Shown here one piece after another: positions 59,001 through 64,000 of a stretch of 64,000 nt of DNA. The notes below the pieces were generated by a model. It worked only from the letters and a program-made list of their open reading frames with translations. It was not told where the DNA came from and ran no database searches. Made by a program: the position numbers and the translations under genes. Origin of the DNA: Morella rubra (Eukaryota > Streptophyta > Magnoliopsida > Fagales > Myricaceae); assembly GCA_003952965.2 (NCBI GenBank), contig CM025849.1, positions 6,173,947 to 6,237,946 of the forward strand, in the 5' to 3' direction. How positions within the stretch are numbered: position 1 is the stretch's first letter; each line of letters starts with the position of its first letter.

Positions 59001-62000
59001 GATGATTGGGTGCAAAGACACAGGAGGATTGTGCAGCAGCATGCAAATCAATACAAAAGGAACGCGTGGGCAAAGGTAGTGTTCTATTGACCCTAATCAC
59101 AGAACCACAAGATCTGAATTGTTTGATACCGAACTTTCTCTGATGTTGCTTGATCTATTTTTGGAATCATTATTTTGTCATCTTATTCACACAACATGAG
59201 CCTTTATTCGGGTCGTATGATCGTATACAATTTTTGCGTTCAAATCTTTGTGAGCAAAGTTTCACACTTATGGTGACAGCTTTAATCTTTGTTGCCTGTT
59301 CATGCTGTTCTAGTTATCAATATATCTATCCTTATCAATACCATCTTGGATATGTTTTATATGTGATCCTAATACCACAGCTTTAATCTTTGCTGCCTTG
59401 CTCTCTGGTTTTGGAAGACTTGAACCCTTTTAGGTAACTTGCATCTATCTGACAAACCACAAAGAAAAGTGTATTTAGTAATTCCTGTAATGTGTATTTA
59501 GTAATTCTGTTATCTATTCCCAGGATTAACCTGGGTATCCTACGTTTGCATGTGTAGGGAAAAGTAACTCTAAGTGCCTAATCAGTATTAGCTCATATGT
59601 AGAACAACCAAATTATGAACCAAAATTTCCTGTATCTGGACTAACAACTATTAAATGAAAAGAGATGGTACATAGATTCATATGCATCTGTCCTAAGATT
59701 TTCCAACTAATCTTTTGTACCAAGGACCTATTCAATTTATAGAATTCCAAACCTTGAAAAAAAGAAAACAGTGAAAGCTATCACAAAAGTCAATTAATAA
59801 CTAATATCAACCACTGTGACTCACGACAACTTAAACTAACAACTTCTGTTGAGTGTCATAACTACATCGAAAAAGACAAAAGCTAAGAACTTCTATCTAT
59901 GCTAGTCTTGAGATCTAAATCATACTTCAAAACTCTGCCTCTTATACCTTATGTGTGCATGTATATATTTTTACAAAATATGTTAGAAAGTTGACTACCT
60001 GGCAACTATGGATAAATTTGGAAAAGGGTTGAAGTCGAAATTTGATGATCTACTACTAGTTTTGGTTTTCCAAGTATGGCCTAGAGATTTGCATAACCCC
60101 GAACACCAAGAGAATAACAAAAAGTGGGTAAAAGGCTAAAAGGTTATTTATGCAATGAACGATTGTTTGCAACTAATGTTATAACATCCAATATCAAGTA
60201 CAACTCGTCTCATACGCATATAACTTTGTACTAATTGGAGCCAACTTGATACAAGAAATTCTGTGCATGAAGAAACAATATTCCTGTTCAGTTTGTATTG
60301 TTACATATTTTCCAGAGACTGAGATGGTTTCATCTTTATTTTATTTTATTTTTTTTAAGATCCTTTATTTGGAACAACCATTGTTTACTATCAGAACTGG
60401 TTACTTGGGTTTTGACAGACCATGCCCTCAAACCCACGACGACCTTTGCTTTTGCTTTTAAAATGTTAAGCTTGACATTGATCCACCTAAACATGTTTAC
60501 TGTTCTGATGGAAAAGCTATGCTGTCACTTTTGTTGACATAGAACAAAATGGGTGTTGGTGTGTCTAACCTACTGGTGAAATTATGGTCACATTTCATCT
60601 GTGAACTCACCTTGATAGAGAGAGGCTGTGCTAGGATAGGGGAAAATTTTCCCCTTTTTCCTCAAACAACCCTTTTCTACATATTTATTGGAGGATCTGA
60701 GTGTCTCCTGTGCTAGGATTTCAGTTGATTGGACAGAAATCAAACAATGACATGTCCTGACACATAAACATAGTTCTTCAGTTGCACTAGGATGACAATA
60801 GCATTGGATCCACGACGTACTACAAAAAAAACCACTCTGGAAATCCTTAGTATTTAGCAAAAGCATGTTTATTGGATTAACAGGATAGTAGGGAGACTAT
60901 CTTTTTGCTGTGTTACCCAGAGCTTTCACTGTGCCATGCCCAAGTCAACACTTGACATTAATGTCTGGCTATCACACAATCCAACGGGTGAAAATCCACT
61001 GGAAATATATGATTGAAATGTTTTGAATATAGATGAATGTGACATTAGGCATACCCCAGTCCCAAGCTGGCAAACTGGAAATCATGCATAGGATGAAGGT
61101 TACGAGATAGGCGAAAGAAGTCAAAATGGTACATATCTTATGGCTCACATATGGTAAATGATTTCATTTTCTGGACAAAAGCTGCGTTAAACTCCTCCTT
61201 TTCGTATACTTAATAGCAGTTAATTTGAGTTCGCTACTCGTTAGTTTGATATCTCTTGCTGTCCACTTGCTGAAAAATCTGAGCAGCCTCTTGGAAGTAA
61301 CCGGTATTTAAAAAATAATGCCTTTGAAATGTGTACGTCCCTCTTAAGATAATTGTTCGCAAGGGAACTAGGTTTTTTCTTACCAAACACGGGTGCTTTT
61401 ACCTTCTGCAGATTCTGCAGGCCCTGTCTGCCCAAGGTCTAACCTCATCTGGGGGTGGGGGTTCAGTAGGTGGTGACGGAGGAAGTAGTAGTGGAGTTTC
61501 AAGAGCAATGGTCAAGGACAGGTTGATGAGAAGTTCATTTTCATGGAAGTTTCCTTTATTCTTGCTATTAATGTTTTGACATAGTGGGAGAACTTTGGTA
61601 TGTTTTCAGGTTCAAGACATTCAATATGCAGTTTGAGGAACTTCATCAAAAGCAATCTCAGTGGACAGTTCCTGACACTGAGTTGCGAGAGTCTTTGAGG
61701 CTTGCGGTGGCAGAAGTTTTGTTGCCTGCCTACAGATCTTTTGTAAAACGTTTCGGGTGTGTTTTTCTGATTTCTATATCAAGTTATGAACAGTGTGTGT
61801 GTATGTACAGCCTTTGATTCTGTGTGCGCTTGTATAAAGGAAGATATCTTTCAGATGAGTTTACCATGAAATCCACGAGGTTTATGCTGAAAATTTCATT
61901 TATGAGTAATTGAAAGTGATGCACATCAATAGTTTGATTGTTTACATTATTAAAATTGTCGTAATTAACATAACAGAAAAGCTCTTTGTAAGAGCTGCAG

Positions 62001-62235
62001 ATTACTCGTGGCACTGATCCTGAAAGTGCAAAAACCGTAGGGATGGATTTTGTTTTTGTTAAATGCCCAATGTAAACCTTAAATTGCTTTACACTTGCTT
62101 GTTTACGTGTGTTACAGGAATGTAGTTGAGAATGGAAAGAACCCTCAAAAGTACGCCAAGTATTCGCCGGAGGATCTGGAACGGATGTTGGGTGAATTTT
62201 TTGAGGGAAAGAACTTGAATGAACCCAGGCGATAG
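47082..62235 (+). CDS. EXO70A1: EXO70A1-like exocyst complex subunit, complete
   Basis: Twelve exons: 47082-47243, 47536-47631, 51056-51261, 52028-52285, 55270-55408, 55478-55690, 56412-56617, 58677-58877, 58976-59075, 61412-61521, 61610-61756 and 62118-62235. All junctions are GT-AG with consistent phases, giving 651 residues (Arabidopsis EXO70A1 has 638). EXO70 is the exocyst subunit that binds phosphoinositides and tethers secretory vesicles at the plasma membrane; EXO70A1 serves polar growth, xylem wall deposition and stigma receptivity. The N-terminal coiled-coil region has MMRESLQKSQTITDNVVSML and HENIDKTLKAAEVLLAQFDL. The Exo70 domain (about 240-640) has MYEIMRELHSE, ALTHLFLMNNIHYMVRSVRR, DLLGDDWVQRHRRIVQQHAN, KRFGNVVENGKNPQKYAKYS and PEDLERMLGEFFEG. 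A Gly/Ser-rich insert (GGGGSVGGDGGSSSG) sits near residue 543. Long introns 2, 4, 7 and 9 carry transposon remains. Confidence 0.96.
49680..50170. mobile_element. Mutator-like MITE with long inverted ends, in EXO70A1 intron 2
   Basis: The left end GGGGTAATGTCACAGTATGC and the complement of the right end GGGGTAATGTCATGATACAC begin inverted repeats that extend for about 130 bp (TTATAAGTCAAAATCAATCT on the left is inverted as AGATTGATTTTGGCTTATAA on the right). The flanks TTCTTTCTA (49671-49679) and CTTTTTCTA (50171-50179) agree at seven of nine bases, fitting the 9-bp target duplication of Mutator-like elements. The core is AT-rich and non-coding. Confidence 0.75.
50286..50478. mobile_element. 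Tourist-like (PIF/Harbinger) MITE in EXO70A1 intron 2
   Basis: The left end GGTGGCGTTTGCATGCTAAA and the complement of the right end GGTGGTGTTTGGATGCCAAA are inverted repeats that fit the PIF/Harbinger terminal form. The element is flanked on both sides by TTA, the three-base target duplication typical of that superfamily. It is about 193 bp and non-coding. Confidence 0.8.
54720..54835 (-). mobile_element. Fragment of Ty3/gypsy-type reverse transcriptase in EXO70A1 intron 4
   Basis: The minus strand reads TRTHDYPLFMMPFGVKTTAT, which lines up with the conserved FRTHxGHYEFLVMPFGLxNA region of plant gypsy reverse transcriptases. Stops interrupt it upstream and similarity fades after a few more residues. 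Other minus-strand open pieces at 53884-54650 may be part of the same decayed element but show no domain. The match rests on a short motif. Confidence 0.4.
58056..58536 (-). mobile_element. TRIM (miniature LTR retrotransposon) in EXO70A1 intron 7
   Basis: Two direct repeats of 196 and 197 bp (58056-58251 and 58340-58536) begin TGTTATGACCC or TGTAATGACCC and end GAGGTATCACA. They flank an 88-bp internal part. The five bases ATCAA occur immediately before and after the element, a perfect target-site duplication. On the minus strand the internal part starts with a degenerate initiator-Met primer-binding site (GGTATTGTATCAAAGC against TGGTATCAGAGC) and ends with the purine-rich CAGGGGAA just before the second repeat. 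No proteins are encoded, as expected of a TRIM. The two repeats differ visibly, so the insertion is old. It lies antisense in the intron. Confidence 0.9.
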
Positions 62236-63914
62236 ATTTGAAGTCTCCTCTCTCTCTCTCTCTCTTGCTGTGCTGGTGATAGTGAAGACAATATAGCCGA
62301 CCATTGACCTTTGGTACGGTGGGTACATACATCACTCTTCTTTTGCAGAGAGTGCGGTTCCGTACTGAAGGGTCCCTTTCACAGTATGACGTGGCCACCC
62401 TGCTTTATCTAGTGGTCTTGAGGTGGTCACATGTATGTAGCTCTAAATGGTAGTGACAAAATTTGAAGAAAAAAAGAAAGAAAAAGCAGCTTATACTCTG
62501 CATTTACTGTGTGAGATGCTGAATAAGAGCGTTATTGTTTCCACTCTTCTCAAAAAATCATGTGTCCTTCGGTGTGGTGTGGTGTGGTGTTGTTCCAGGT
62601 AATATATGTGCTGTGGTGTGGTGTTGTGTTGTCATATAAGAGCAATTTCGGTTTTTAAGATATTGTACTGTTTCTCTTTTGAACTTTCCTCTCCCACTTT
62701 TGTGCTTATTCTTGTGGAAGTTTATGTCTTTACTTGTAAATGAAATGTGGATTCTTCTGCTAAATTTGCAGACTCATTACTTCCAAGTGTCAGCCTAATG
62801 CAAAATTAGGAATAGTTTGGAGAATACTTGCTTTAATGCCCTTTTGTTTCGGGGAAAGAATCAGATTACTGATTCTACTTGTAAGCATGAAGATGAATTT
62901 GAGTGGTTCACTTTTAATGCAGTCAGATATTGGTTATGGGTCTTCTGAAAATCTGAAGTGAGTGCATGACACGATGATATGGAACTCTGAAGGAAAAATT
63001 AGGCAATGGTCGTCAGAGATTACAATGTGGATGATATATGCAATTTTCTCAACACTCCCAAAACCAGTCTTGAGGTTGCTTCGACTCTTTCTTTTTTATT
63101 TTTTTAATTCTGTTACCTAGTTGGTGAATGTTCAACATTATACCCACGGTACACAAAAAAGGCAGCCAAACAGAGCTTAAACCTCATTTGTTTAAATTAC
63201 ACAGCTAAACAAGAAGCGCTCGGAGTTTTACCCAATCAAGAAGCATCTTTCACAGCCAAACAAAAAGTGTTCGAGTACTCAATCAAGTACCATCTTACTG
63301 ACTACAAGAGGAGCAGCCCAGTTGATTTGAGGATATGAAAAGGGGCACTCAGTAGCGAGTGTAGAGCTGGAGATTTATGGATCGAATACCTTTTGAGTCT
63401 CCAAAATTAATTGCACTTTTGTGGAGTATGGTCGTCTTCCTTCTCATGTCTAGAGAGAGTTGGTAACAACCCTCGATTTTTTGTTTATAAAGAAAAAAAC
63501 ACACTACCATTCAACTAAATTTAAACCTCAACCAACAACTAATTTTCCCTATCATCGAACATTGTGAACTTCCAGAGACTGTTTATGTTGTTGTTGGTAA
63601 TGCGTGAAGACCTGGAAAATCTAACCATACTATCACAGATAATTCTGACCATAGCTGGTAAATCAGGTTACAACTGAGAGTTTAATCTTAAAATAATATA
63701 GTGTTTGACAAATCAAAACTCTAAATTTATCGTCATTATAAATATTTCTATCTCCACTTTTTCATTCATCGTATTATCAACTTTTTTATTCTCGTCTTTT
63801 TTCCCGACCCTAAAATTTTACTAAAAATTTGTTCCGAAACGCATGTAAATATTCTAAAATGGCGAAGGGTTTTGTTGTAAAATCCGTACTACCGAGTGAC
63901 TCGTAGAATTAGGA
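62236..63914. other. EXO70A1 3' region and next promoter
   Basis: Begins with a TC microsatellite (CTCTCTCT, 62248-62265) and a GTGGT-rich repeat (about 62572-62635) in the likely 3' untranslated region of EXO70A1. The rest is intergenic. The last few hundred bases should hold the promoter of the gene starting at 63915. No further gene seen. Confidence 0.5.
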
Positions 63915-64000
63915 ATGGCTTTATGCCGATTCGTCGTCTTTAGCTCTCCACCTCGTCCTCCTCTGCCAAGGGTCTTCTCCAGGCGTCCTACCTCATTCGT
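63915..64000 (+). CDS. Start of an unidentified gene with a transit-peptide-like N terminus (cut by window end)
   Basis: From ATG at 63915 the frame stays open to the window end, reading MALCRFVVFSSPPRPPLPRV and then FSRRPTSF. It is rich in Ser, Pro and Arg and free of acidic residues, as plastid or mitochondrial targeting sequences are. The context AGGAATGGC is a good plant start. Only 28 codons are visible, so neither the family nor the gene can be named. Confidence 0.5.
   Translation, partial: MALCRFVVFSSPPRPPLPRVFSRRPTSF

Noticed and set aside
61784..62398. Minus-strand 204-codon open frame overlapping the EXO70A1 3' end
   Set aside because: It is antisense to verified EXO70A1 exon 12 and intron 11 and carries no recognisable domain.
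1..64000. tRNA, rRNA, CRISPR or organellar insertions
   Set aside because: No tRNA box A/B pair, no rRNA-like sequence, no regularly spaced short repeats with unique spacers, and no plastid gene stretch were seen.

Overview
This window is nuclear DNA from a flowering plant, most likely a eudicot and perhaps a woody one. The genes carry GT-AG introns. The protein families are plant-specific (PPR, OVATE, SMXL, GIR-type EAR repressor, plant EXO70). The intergenic DNA is AT-rich and full of small transposons, solo LTR-like sequence and foldback elements. I cannot name the species.

Layout, left to right. At 375-920 (+) is the last exon of a PPR protein resembling PPR4. It is followed by LINE debris, a foldback element split by a probable solo LTR, and a GC-rich 30-bp minisatellite. 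At 5864-6228 (+) is the coding exon of a GIR-like small EAR/zinc-ribbon repressor. At 6715-8244 (-) is an intronless mitochondrial-type PPR gene. From 8.45 to 12.4 kb lies an irregular array of about 0.7-kb AT-rich repeats with internal hairpins. From 12.4 to 18.3 kb I see no convincing gene. At 18402-19079 (+) is an OVATE family protein. At 24532-27465 (+) is a three-exon SMXL3/4/5-type ClpB-like regulator. From 27.5 to 35.5 kb is non-coding, with two odd duplications. At 35514-40836 (-) is a seven-exon NTF2-like (DUF2358-type) gene. At 42357-45145 (+) is a four-exon gene for an uncharacterised plant protein ending LPEEWTY. At 47082-62235 (+) is the complete twelve-exon EXO70A1-like exocyst subunit, whose introns hold a TRIM element and two MITEs. 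At 63915 a further gene begins, with a transit-peptide-like N terminus, and runs off the end.

The genes do not form a pathway. They are independent housekeeping and developmental loci: organelle RNA processing (PPRs), transcriptional repression (GIR, OFP, SMXL), secretion (EXO70A1) and an NTF2-fold protein of unknown role. The order PPR4, OFP and NTF2-like recalls Arabidopsis At5g04810, At5g04820 and At5g04830 (from memory), which suggests ancient microsynteny with later insertions.

I found no convincing new molecular system. The most unusual structure is the pair of direct repeats at 28967-31764. One copy looks like the other with dozens of short internal pieces removed. Other points worth checking are a TRIM with perfect target-site duplications, a foldback family nested with other elements, and an isolated miR395-like 21-mer.
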